Below, one piece after another: positions 1 to 5,071 of a DNA stretch of 5,071 nucleotides. The stretch spans positions 1 through 5,071 of the forward strand of contig JASLXI010000089.1 of the NCBI GenBank assembly GCA_030740415.1. Reading direction: 5' to 3'. A program made the position numbers and the translations under genes. The notes beneath the pieces were generated by a model that was not told where the DNA came from, did not search any database, and saw nothing but the letters and a program-made list of their open reading frames with translations. Positions within the stretch are counted from its first letter, which is position 1. Each line of letters starts with the position of its first letter. This DNA is from Dehalococcoidia bacterium (lineage in GTDB: Bacteria > Chloroflexota > Dehalococcoidia > UBA2985).

Positions 1-540
1 AGCCTGACGAGCTCCCTCGGACTCGGTGATTTCGGCGGTCTTTATGGCCGCGGCGGATTTCTCCCGCTCCATGGCGGCCTTCACTCCCGGTGGTGGGTCT
101 ATCTCGTTAATCTCCACCTGACTCACCTTAATACCCCAGCGGCCCGTTACCTCGTCCATGCGCATCTGAAGCTGGTCACGTATCTTCTCCCGTTCCGACA
201 GTGCGTCCGACAGGGTAGTGGAGCCGATGACGGCCCTCAACGTGGCAAAGGAGAGGTTTATGGTAGCAACCCTGAAGTTTTCGATCTCCAGGACCGCCTT
301 ATCCACCTGGTCCTCCAGGACCCTGTAGTAGATCACAAAGTCCATGTCCACAACCACGTTGTCGGCAGTGATGTACTTCTGTGTCGGCACCCGGTCTACC
401 TGCTCCCTGATATCTACCTTGATGGGCCTGTCTATGAAAGGAAGCACCACTCTGATGCCTGGCCCTCGAACACCTATGAGATTACCAAATCGAAGGATCA
501 CCATGCGCTCGTACTGGTTGACTATTCTCCAAAATACCAT
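1..540 (-). CDS. SPFH/stomatin-family protein (slipin), 3' end outside window
   Basis: This is the first 180 codons of a slipin (SPFH/Band 7 family); the rest lies beyond the left edge. Slipins are membrane-associated oligomeric scaffold proteins, and prokaryotic ones are typically encoded next to an NfeD protease that can cleave them. Visible family signatures are the opening strand IVNQYERMVILRFG (residues 6-19), RGPGI (25-29), LPFIDR (33-38), the ITADNV motif (58-63), LRAVIGSTTLSDALSERE (101-118) and WGIKVSQVEI (135-144). A charged Ala/Glu/Lys-rich helix begins near residue 153 and is probably the start of the coiled coil. The ATG start is supported by an AAGGAG ribosome binding site 5 bases upstream and by an in-frame TAG seven codons upstream. 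Unlike typical slipins, the protein begins directly at the SPFH domain, with no N-terminal membrane hairpin. It lies 10 bases after nfeD and is almost certainly co-transcribed with it. Family assignment is firm; the exact cellular role is inferred. Confidence 0.93.
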   Translation of the reverse strand, partial: MVFWRIVNQYERMVILRFGNLIGVRGPGIRVVLPFIDRPIKVDIREQVDRVPTQKYITADNVVVDMDFVIYYRVLEDQVDKAVLEIENFRVATINLSFATLRAVIGSTTLSDALSEREKIRDQLQMRMDEVTGRWGIKVSQVEINEIDPPPGVKAAMEREKSAAAIKTAEITESEGARQA

Positions 541-545
541 GCCAT

Positions 546-551
546 CTCCTT
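546..551 (-). promoter_or_regulatory. Ribosome binding site of the slipin gene
   Basis: The minus strand reads AAGGAG here, 5 bases before the slipin ATG. Its first base is the last base of the nfeD TAA stop. This close arrangement fixes the slipin start, and ribosomes ending nfeD translation could reinitiate on slipin. Confidence 0.75.
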
Positions 552-1897
552 TATCCCTCTATTCTCGATACACGGATGGTCAGTCCCTCCAAACCCACCA
601 CCTCTACCTTCTCCCCCCTTTTAATCACTTGGTCACCGTCGGTAACGGCACTCCACAGTTCGCTAGTCAGTTGTACCATACCATTTGGAGCCAGATCAGA
701 GGCTGCAGTCCCAATCTGGCCTACCACAGTCTCGATTGTGGAGTCGCCGACTGTCTGCCTGGATCTGACCATCATCGCTACGAACCACCCTCCCCCACCC
801 AGCAATAGAACTGTCATGGGTAACAGCGCCCACAGGCTCACTCCTGTGGAGGGCATGGTAGGAGATGGAGCACCAAAGCGATCGAACAGCAGAAGCCCCC
901 CGATTACAAAACTTATTATAGCCCCTGCACCCAGAATGCCAAAACCCGCTACCTGTACTTCCAGGAACAGTAGCGCCATAGCCAGGAGAATAAAGGCGAC
1001 TCCTGCCCAGTTCACCGGCAGGTTGCCTAGAACAAGGAAGGCCAGGAGAAGACAGATGGCTCCCACAACCCCAGGCACTATTAACCCGGGGTTGGATAAC
1101 TCTACGGTGATGCCCAGTCCCCCTATGGAAAGCAAGATAAAGGAGATGTTGGGATCAGACAGCACAAGCAGGAACCGCTCCACAAAGCTCAAATTCAGGC
1201 GGCGTGGCTCTATTCCAGTAGTGTTGATAACACGAGGGCCATCCTTGGTTGCCACGATAGTGCCGTCCAGTCTTTGCAGCAGTTCACCCACGTCCAACGC
1301 AACGAAGTCCACAACATTGAGGTCAACCGCTTCCTGGGAAGAGTACGCGATAGCATCGAGCACCGTCGCCTCCAGCTTCTCGACGTTCCTGCCTCGCTTA
1401 GTAGCGATGTCCCGCATGAGCGCGGCAGCGTCCTCCATGACCTTGCTCTTGATGGTCTCTGGCAGATCAACTCCGCCCCCTCCAACGGGACTGGCAGCGC
1501 CAATATTGGTCCCCGGGGCCATAACAGCGATGTTGGCCGCGGCGGTTATAAAGGTGCCGGCAGAGGCAGCATGAGCACCGCCAGGAGCGACGTATATAAC
1601 GGAGGGAATGCCATCTTCCAGGAGCCTAGCCACCATAACTCTGGTAGAGGACAAAAGCCCTCCAGGAGTATCCAGCCGCACTATGATAAGCTCGGCTCCG
1701 TCCTCTTGGGCCTTGATCATCGCCCTGTCAAGGAAGCCAGCGGTGACGGGGTTTATCGCGTCGTCTATGTCAATGAGGACTGCGTGGCGGCCTTGGCCCA
1801 AGGTGACTCCTGCCAACCCTCCTATCAACGCCAGCGCTGACAGAGCTAGTACGAACGGTTGAAGCAACGCTTTCGGCAATGGTGAGAAAGTCTCCAT
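551..1897 (-). CDS. Long-form NfeD: membrane-bound ClpP-class serine protease with C-terminal OB-fold
   Basis: This is a 448-residue NfeD1b-type protein. Relatives such as Pyrococcus PH1510 cleave the hydrophobic C-terminus of the partner stomatin using a Ser-Lys dyad. Residues are counted from the ATG at 1897. A hydrophobic export signal or anchor spans about 10-34. The ClpP-like domain covers about 37-215, with DTPGG at 76-80, the nucleophile in ASAGT (Ser112) and the aligned base Lys152, upstream of a GRN at 169-171. About five membrane segments follow (roughly 251-267, 271-291, 297-314, 319-338, 356-377), then the soluble NfeD OB-fold at about 383-446. The catalytic domain is probably outside the cytoplasmic membrane. 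An in-frame ATG at 1924 would add nine residues, but I prefer 1897: it has GGAGGAGG 9 bases upstream, the signal-like segment then sits at the N-terminus, and the 1924 ATG overlaps a candidate -10 element. It probably forms a two-gene operon with the downstream slipin gene. Confidence 0.93.
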   Translation of the reverse strand: METFSPLPKALLQPFVLALSALALIGGLAGVTLGQGRHAVLIDIDDAINPVTAGFLDRAMIKAQEDGAELIIVRLDTPGGLLSSTRVMVARLLEDGIPSVIYVAPGGAHAASAGTFITAAANIAVMAPGTNIGAASPVGGGGVDLPETIKSKVMEDAAALMRDIATKRGRNVEKLEATVLDAIAYSSQEAVDLNVVDFVALDVGELLQRLDGTIVATKDGPRVINTTGIEPRRLNLSFVERFLLVLSDPNISFILLSIGGLGITVELSNPGLIVPGVVGAICLLLAFLVLGNLPVNWAGVAFILLAMALLFLEVQVAGFGILGAGAIISFVIGGLLLFDRFGAPSPTMPSTGVSLWALLPMTVLLLGGGGWFVAMMVRSRQTVGDSTIETVVGQIGTAASDLAPNGMVQLTSELWSAVTDGDQVIKRGEKVEVVGLEGLTIRVSRIEG

Positions 1898-1906
1898 CTT
1901 CCCAAG

Positions 1907-1914
1907 CCTCCTCC
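1907..1914 (-). promoter_or_regulatory. Strong ribosome binding site that decides the nfeD start
   Basis: The minus strand carries GGAGGAGG, ending 9 bases before the ATG at 1897. The alternative ATG at 1924 has only a poor GGCGGG upstream. This favours the shorter NfeD (448 residues) over the 457-residue reading. Confidence 0.65.
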
Positions 1915-1922
1915 ACGCATCC

Positions 1923-1951
1923 ATGATGCCCGCCTAGCTGCCCCTTGTCAA
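1923..1951 (-). promoter_or_regulatory. Candidate sigma70-type promoter for nfeD-slipin
   Basis: On the minus strand a perfect TTGACA (1951-1946) is followed, after exactly 17 bases, by CATCAT (1928-1923), which matches four of six positions of the -10 consensus TATAAT. Transcription would begin near 1915-1917, just ahead of the GGAGGAGG ribosome binding site, giving a very short leader. The position, between a dead gene and the nfeD start, is where a promoter is needed. The weak -10 and tight leader keep confidence low. Confidence 0.35.
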
Positions 1952-1978
1952 TCTTGCATCTGCCAGCCACTCCGGCTC

Positions 1979-2480
1979 CTATACGAGTCTCACCACCTCG
2001 TCTGGAAATGTGCGTTGCTCGGTCAGACGCAGCCAACTCAAGATATGATGACCCTGGAACATGGGGATGCCCTCACCCAAGAGCACAGGGATGACACAGG
2101 GTTCATAGGTGCCAACAGCACCCAGTTCGCGGAAAGCCTGACGGCTCTTCGAATCATCCATAAGACAAACGCCACGCTCTAGGGACAAGTCTCGCAGGTG
2201 GTCAATGAGCTTTACCGTGCCGTCCTGTCAAGCAACGGTCTGGGGAGGCGGGGCCTACATGGAGCGGGATGTGATGACATAGGTGTCCGTGCCTGAAAAA
2301 TCCAGTCACCAAACCCAAAGGTCTGATCAAAGTGGTCCGTCCTAAAACTATGGCATCGATCTCTTGGATGAAGTCGTTGTAGCTGTGCTCAGCTTGAAAA
2401 GAGTCCAACCATGGTACACTGCCGTCAGTACTGACCACGTTGCGGTCGGCACCTACAGCTATGCATGCGCGAAACTTCAT
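1979..2480 (-). pseudogene. Decayed dihydrofolate-reductase-like (RibD C-terminal family) protein
   Basis: The protein can be followed through three frames. From an ATG at 2480 it reads MKFRACIAVGADRN, then STDGSVPWLDSFQAEHSY and IDAIVLGRTT. A one-base deletion near 2331 moves it to FDQTFGFGDWIFQ. A second deletion near 2290 moves it to TYVITSRSM, then stop TAG (2257-2255), APPPQTVA, stop TGA (2230-2228), then KLIDHLRDLSLERG, QAFRELGAVGTYE, VIPVLLGEGIPMFQ and FPDEVVRLV before a TAG. The TGA stands where a Trp (TGG) is likely ancestral. The usual LMGGS cofactor-binding motif reads LMDDS, a further sign of relaxed selection. The last TAG may itself be premature, because the family normally has Tyr there and the frame stays open to a TAG at 1936-1934. 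Intact relatives are NADPH-dependent reductase-fold proteins of about 170-190 residues, often of unknown substrate. With two frameshifts and two internal stops, sequencing error is an unlikely explanation. No ribosome binding site is evident at the start. Confidence 0.88.
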
Positions 2481-2555
2481 GGGAAACATCACACTTTGCA
2501 AGACATAACAGCAATGGCTGTCGCAGTACTGCCTTGGTAGTGAACAGGGGAAGAA

Positions 2556-2951
2556 CTAGCGCTTGGTGTATTGGGGAGCTCTTCGGGCGCGCTTGAGGCC
2601 GTATTTCTTGCTCTCTTTGATGCGGGAGTCACGGGTGAGGAGGCCGTTCTTCTTGAGAACGGGACGGAGGTCTGCATCAGCGAGTAGTAGTGCGCGGGCA
2701 ATGCCGTGTCGCAGAGCACCAGCCTGGCTGGTTACACCCCCACCATGAAGCTTGGCAAACACGCTAAACTTTCCTTGATTATCGGTCACCTTCATCGGCT
2801 CCTGAATGATAGATTGCCATGCAGGCCATGGAAAAGCGTCCTCCAGTGATTTGTCATTGATGGAGAACTCCCCGCGGCCAGGGTATAGTCTGACCTGGGC
2901 CACTGCCGTCTTCCTTTTCCCAGTTCCGTAATAGTAGTGCTGCTCTGTCAT
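2556..2951 (-). CDS. rpsI: 30S ribosomal protein S9 (uS9)
   Basis: This is a complete 131-residue uS9, the normal length for the family. S9 sits in the head of the small ribosomal subunit, and its basic C-terminal tail reaches the P-site tRNA anticodon stem. Visible signatures are GTGKRKTAVAQVRLYPG (residues 9-25), HGGGVTSQAGALRHGIARAL (69-88), LRPVLKKNGLLTRD (95-108), ESKKYGLKRARR (113-124) and the conserved ending QYTKR with its terminal Arg. The ATG follows the rplM TAG by a single base, with AGAAGG and GAGAG stretches upstream but no strong ribosome binding site, so translation is probably coupled to rplM. rplM-rpsI is one of the most conserved bacterial gene pairs. rpsI is the last gene of the operon seen here. 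I found no convincing terminator in the 75 bases before the pseudogene. Confidence 0.98.
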   Translation of the reverse strand: MTEQHYYYGTGKRKTAVAQVRLYPGRGEFSINDKSLEDAFPWPAWQSIIQEPMKVTDNQGKFSVFAKLHGGGVTSQAGALRHGIARALLLADADLRPVLKKNGLLTRDSRIKESKKYGLKRARRAPQYTKR

Positions 2952-2952
2952 T

Positions 2953-3711
2953 CTAGCTCTCTACCTTCTTATCTTCGGTGGATTCCTCGGTCGACTCTTC
3001 CTCAGCCTCTGTCTGCGCGGGTTCCTCAGCCAATTCCCCAACAGGTTGCTCGCTTGCCTCAACTTCATCCCGAACTGGCTCTTCCGCAACTACCTCATCG
3101 ACAGGTTGCTCCCTCGCCTCGACCTTAGCTTTGACTTGCTCTTCTGTAACTACCTCACCAACGGGCTCCTCGCTCGCCTCTGGCGGCTCTTCCACCAGCG
3201 CTTCTACGGGCTCCTCACTCACCTCAACCTCCAGTTGCACAGGTCTCTCAGGTTCTTTCGATGAAACCAGGATTTCTTCGCGGGCCATATCCTTTACCTG
3301 GGCCCCATGAGGATGAGATTCATCAGCATATATCTTGAGGCGGCCAAGCATCTGCCGGCCAAGGGAGGTCTTGGGAAGCATGCCACGGACAGCAGCGCGA
3401 ACGATTCGGTCCGGGTGATTCTCCTGCATCCTGGACATGGGGATCTCCCGCAAACCACTGGGATAATGGCTGTGGCGGCGATAAAGTTTCTGTTGGAGCT
3501 TGTTACCGGTCACTTTTATTTTGGAGGCATTGACCACTATGACGTAGTCTCCTGTCAGGATGTTTCGGGCATAGACAGGCTTGTGCTTCCCCTGAAGCAG
3601 CCCGCTCACCTCCGTGGCCAGGCGGCCCAGTACCTTGTCTGCAGCATCGAATACATGCCATTGGGACTCCACATGAGACGGTTTTGTGGTGTATGTCTTC
3701 ATAGTTTTCAT
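2953..3711 (-). CDS. rplM: 50S ribosomal protein L13 (uL13) with long acidic C-terminal extension
   Basis: The protein has 252 residues, against about 140-150 for typical uL13. Residues 1-137 are a normal L13, an early-assembling large-subunit protein that binds 23S rRNA. Signatures are LGRLATEVSGLLQGKHKP (28-45), TGDYVIVVNASKIKVTGNK (53-71), RRHSHYPSGLR (78-88), RAAVRGMLPKTSLGRQML (105-122) and LKIYADESHPHGAQ (125-138). From about 139 a low-complexity, strongly acidic tail follows, rich in Glu, Val, Pro and Ala. It contains about four copies of a roughly 20-residue unit starting EASEEPVGEVV, and ends in a Glu/Ser/Thr-rich stretch and DKKVES. The ORF is continuous to a TAG one base before rpsI, so the tail is genuinely in frame. 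The ATG at 3711 overlaps the truA TGA as ATGA and has GAGG 10 bases upstream. A second ATG at 3702 would remove only three residues. The tail is probably disordered and its function is unknown. Confidence 0.96.
   Translation of the reverse strand: MKTMKTYTTKPSHVESQWHVFDAADKVLGRLATEVSGLLQGKHKPVYARNILTGDYVIVVNASKIKVTGNKLQQKLYRRHSHYPSGLREIPMSRMQENHPDRIVRAAVRGMLPKTSLGRQMLGRLKIYADESHPHGAQVKDMAREEILVSSKEPERPVQLEVEVSEEPVEALVEEPPEASEEPVGEVVTEEQVKAKVEAREQPVDEVVAEEPVRDEVEASEQPVGELAEEPAQTEAEEESTEESTEDKKVES
3001..3225 (-). repeat. 60-bp imperfect tandem repeats inside rplM
   Basis: Three consecutive 60-base units (3001-3060, 3061-3120, 3121-3180) and a shortened 45-base unit (3181-3225) are aligned head to tail. 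By eye the two central units agree at about two thirds of positions. Shared landmarks include CTACCTCA and CTCGCCTC in plus-strand reading. Because 60 is a multiple of three, each unit encodes 20 residues in the same frame, covering L13 residues 163-237 with consensus EA(S/R)E(E/Q)PVxEVVxEE(P/Q)V. The pattern suggests in-frame tandem duplication followed by divergence. Confidence 0.85.
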
Positions 3712-4562
3712 ATAGCACTTGCCTCAAGGATCGCGTGCTCCCACACATCAACTGCTGCCTCGGAATAGAACAGAGGAATAGGATAGTTTACCTTCATCAA
3801 GGACAGGCCCTCTGCCGAAAGGACCCACGTAGCAGCCCCTCGTACACCACATTCAGCCAAGTTCCTAAACTCATGCAGGTCCAGCCGACCCAGTCCAACT
3901 TCCAGCAACGCACCGGCTGTGCGTCGCACCTGCTGAGTCAAGAAGCCATTGGCCTCCATGTCCAAGAATACCAAATCTGTTCTTCTACTGACAGAGCATC
4001 TGAATACTATACGCCTTGTGTTCACCAACCCATCTGAAGACACCCTAGTGAAGGGCGCGAAGTCCAACTCACCCTCTAGGAGCCGAGCCGCGTCCTGCAT
4101 GGCTTCCGTGTCCAACGGCTGCCTGACATAGTGGACAAATCCCTGGAGTAATGGTGAAGGGGTCGCACTATTGGATACCCTGTAACGATACTCCCTGCTT
4201 ATAGCCCACCTGCGCGGATCAAAATCCAGGGATACCTCCTGCGCGTCCTTTATCGAGATGTCCCACGGCAGGTAGTTGTTTAACGCGTTGATGAATATCC
4301 CGTGTGCATAGGAAGCCCGGGTATCGAAAGCCACCACCTGTCCCTGTGCATGCACGCCAGTATCCGTGCGGCCCGCCCCATTGATGCGCAGGCGTTCCCC
4401 AGTGAGACTGTAAATGGCCCCTTCTAACGTCTCCTGGACGGACTCGGCATCATCTTGGGCCTGAAAGCCGTGGTATCTGGCACCATTGTACTCAATCAAC
4501 AGCGCCATTCGACGGAGGTCCCCGAGACCAGAATATCTGCCTTCTTTAGCACCAAAGCTCAT
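3708..4562 (-). CDS. truA: tRNA pseudouridine(38-40) synthase TruA
   Basis: TruA isomerises uridine to pseudouridine at positions 38, 39 and 40 of the tRNA anticodon stem-loop. The protein has 284 residues, slightly longer than the usual 245-270. The extra length is an N-terminal lead of about 18 residues before the first core strand (MALLIEYNGARYHGFQAQ, 19-36) and a short C-terminal tail after KVNYP. The catalytic aspartate is Asp67 in GAGRTDTGVHAQGQVVAF (62-79). Other conserved elements are ISREYRYRV (121-129), DFAPFTR (167-173), GFLTQQVRRTAGALLEVGLG (206-225) and EGLSLMKVNYP (251-261). The ATG overlaps the rplQ stop as ATGA and has GGAG 8 bases upstream inside rplQ, supporting this start. 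An internal ATG at residue 19 would give the bare domain and cannot be fully excluded. At its end the gene overlaps rplM by four bases. Placement between rplQ and rplM is a common bacterial order. Confidence 0.97.
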   Translation of the reverse strand: MSFGAKEGRYSGLGDLRRMALLIEYNGARYHGFQAQDDAESVQETLEGAIYSLTGERLRINGAGRTDTGVHAQGQVVAFDTRASYAHGIFINALNNYLPWDISIKDAQEVSLDFDPRRWAISREYRYRVSNSATPSPLLQGFVHYVRQPLDTEAMQDAARLLEGELDFAPFTRVSSDGLVNTRRIVFRCSVSRRTDLVFLDMEANGFLTQQVRRTAGALLEVGLGRLDLHEFRNLAECGVRGAATWVLSAEGLSLMKVNYPIPLFYSEAAVDVWEHAILEASAI

Positions 4563-4912
4563 TGAATCAACTCCAGAAGAGCCATAGAGGCACCATCGCC
4601 TCTTCTGGGCTCCATTCTCACCACCCTAGTATAGCCACCAGCCCTGCTGGCATACCGCTGAGCAAGCTCATCGAACACCTTCACTACCATATTCTCATCA
4701 GTAATGAAGGCAAGAGCCTGACGACGGTGATTCAGAGTCCCTTTCTTGCCCAAGGTAATCACCTTCTCCACCATACCCTGCACCTCTTTAGCCTTAGCCT
4801 CCGTAGTGCGGATTCGCTCATGGCGGACGAGGTCCGTCACCTGGGTGCGGTACATCAACATCCGCTGGCTCGTGGGACGGCTAAGCTTACGACCTGATAC
4901 TCCGTGCCTCAT
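4559..4912 (-). CDS. rplQ: 50S ribosomal protein L17 (bL17)
   Basis: This is a complete 117-residue bL17, the normal bacterial length. L17 is a large-subunit protein near the peptide exit tunnel. The family signature is clear: MRHGVSGRKLSRPTSQRMLM (residues 1-20), LVRHERIRTTEAKAKEV (28-44), VEKVITLGKKGTLNHRRQAL (48-67), then VFDELAQRYASRAGGYTRV (79-97) and the MEPRRGDGASMALLELI ending (100-116). The ATG overlaps the rpoA stop codon as ATGA and is preceded by GAGGG only 3 bases away, so translation is probably coupled to rpoA. It directly follows rpoA, the nearly universal bacterial arrangement, and overlaps truA by four bases. Confidence 0.98.
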   Translation of the reverse strand: MRHGVSGRKLSRPTSQRMLMYRTQVTDLVRHERIRTTEAKAKEVQGMVEKVITLGKKGTLNHRRQALAFITDENMVVKVFDELAQRYASRAGGYTRVVRMEPRRGDGASMALLELIQ

Positions 4913-5071
4913 AGTCCCTCTACAGTGGCGGCTTCTACCTTGGCCTCGTCATCGTCCTCGGGAGCAGGGTCCTGCTTATCCGCGTCGTCACTCGGCTCGA
5001 CCTTCTCTGGTAGCAATCCGAACTCTTTGAGTTTGTCAAACAATTCATCCAGGGACTTAGTCCCGAAGTTT
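4909..5071 (-). CDS. rpoA: RNA polymerase alpha subunit, C-terminal end only (5' part outside window)
   Basis: Only the last 53 codons and the stop are present; codons begin at 5070. The stretch NFGTKSLDELFDKLKEFGLL is the last helix region of the alpha C-terminal domain, which contacts UP-element DNA and activators (E. coli has NLGKKSLTEIKDVLASRGL). After this helix comes an acidic tail of about 33 residues containing PSDDADKQ and PEDDDEAKVEA, ending TVEGL. The TGA overlaps the rplQ ATG as ATGA. Identity rests on the short domain end plus the rplQ neighbour, which together are convincing. Confidence 0.93.
   Translation of the reverse strand, partial: NFGTKSLDELFDKLKEFGLLPEKVEPSDDADKQDPAPEDDDEAKVEAATVEGL

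Noticed and set aside
344..808. Plus-strand open frame of 154 codons across the slipin/nfeD junction.
   Set aside because: It has no family features and lies opposite two well-supported genes and their junction.
576..1574. A 332-codon open frame on the plus strand opposite nfeD.
   Set aside because: The translation is Ser/Thr/Pro/Arg-rich with no recognisable domain, and it lies wholly antisense to a clear NfeD. It is a shadow caused by codon bias.
1979..2188. A separate 69-residue hypothetical protein.
   Set aside because: It is the C-terminal third of the same reductase pseudogene, after the internal stops, and has no independent start signal.
2202..2501. A separate 99-residue hypothetical protein starting at a TTG.
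   Set aside because: Its first two thirds match the reductase family and the rest is out-of-frame sequence after the first deletion. It is part of the pseudogene.
2508..2521. Small hairpin (ACAGC, loop CATT, GCTGT on the minus strand) downstream of rpsI as a terminator.
   Set aside because: The stem is only five base pairs plus a possible G-U, and no T-run follows on the minus strand. It is not convincing as an intrinsic terminator.
3001..3225. The regularly spaced repeats as a CRISPR array.
   Set aside because: The whole 60-base unit diverges evenly, with no conserved repeat/unique spacer alternation, and it is coding in frame with L13.
2978..3310. Plus-strand Ser/Thr-rich repeat protein opposite the rplM tail.
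   Set aside because: Its repeats are the mirror of the 60-bp array encoding the L13 tail, and it has no recognisable domain. The minus-strand frame is continuous with a conserved L13 domain.

Overview
All credible genes in this window lie on the minus strand, so the biological reading order runs from high to low coordinates. The window holds the tail of a conserved RNA polymerase/ribosomal protein operon, then a decayed gene, then a membrane-protease/stomatin pair that runs off the left edge. The organism is a bacterium. The order rpoA-rplQ-truA-rplM-rpsI occurs in several phyla. Together with the style of the sequences (acidic tails on RpoA and L13, and TruA with a QQVRR motif) it makes me lean towards Chloroflexota, perhaps Dehalococcoidia. 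That placement is an impression, not a demonstrated result.

Region 1 (5071 to 2556): the end of rpoA (RNA polymerase alpha), rplQ (L17), truA (tRNA pseudouridine synthase), rplM (L13) and rpsI (S9). The first four are joined by three successive ATGA stop/start overlaps, and rplM and rpsI are separated by one base. This is a single, translationally coupled transcription/translation operon. L13 is unusual: its normal fold is followed by an acidic tail of about 110 residues, encoded partly by 60-bp tandem repeats. RpoA also ends in a shorter acidic tail.

Region 2 (about 2480 to 1979): a pseudogene of the dihydrofolate-reductase-like (RibD C-terminal) family. Its protein can be followed through three reading frames, with two single-base deletions and at least two in-frame stops. 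No intact gene lies here.

Region 3 (about 1950 to 1): a candidate promoter, then a long-form nfeD (membrane-bound ClpP-class serine protease with a C-terminal OB-fold), then an SPFH/slipin gene cut by the window edge. The protease gene ends 10 bases before the slipin gene starts, and the slipin ribosome binding site abuts the nfeD stop codon. This is the classic NfeD-stomatin partnership.

I looked for a new system (RNA elements, CRISPR, mobile elements, cryptic plus-strand genes) and did not find one. The points most worth a second look are the repeat-encoded acidic tail of L13, the multi-lesion reductase pseudogene, and the slipin that lacks the usual N-terminal membrane segment.
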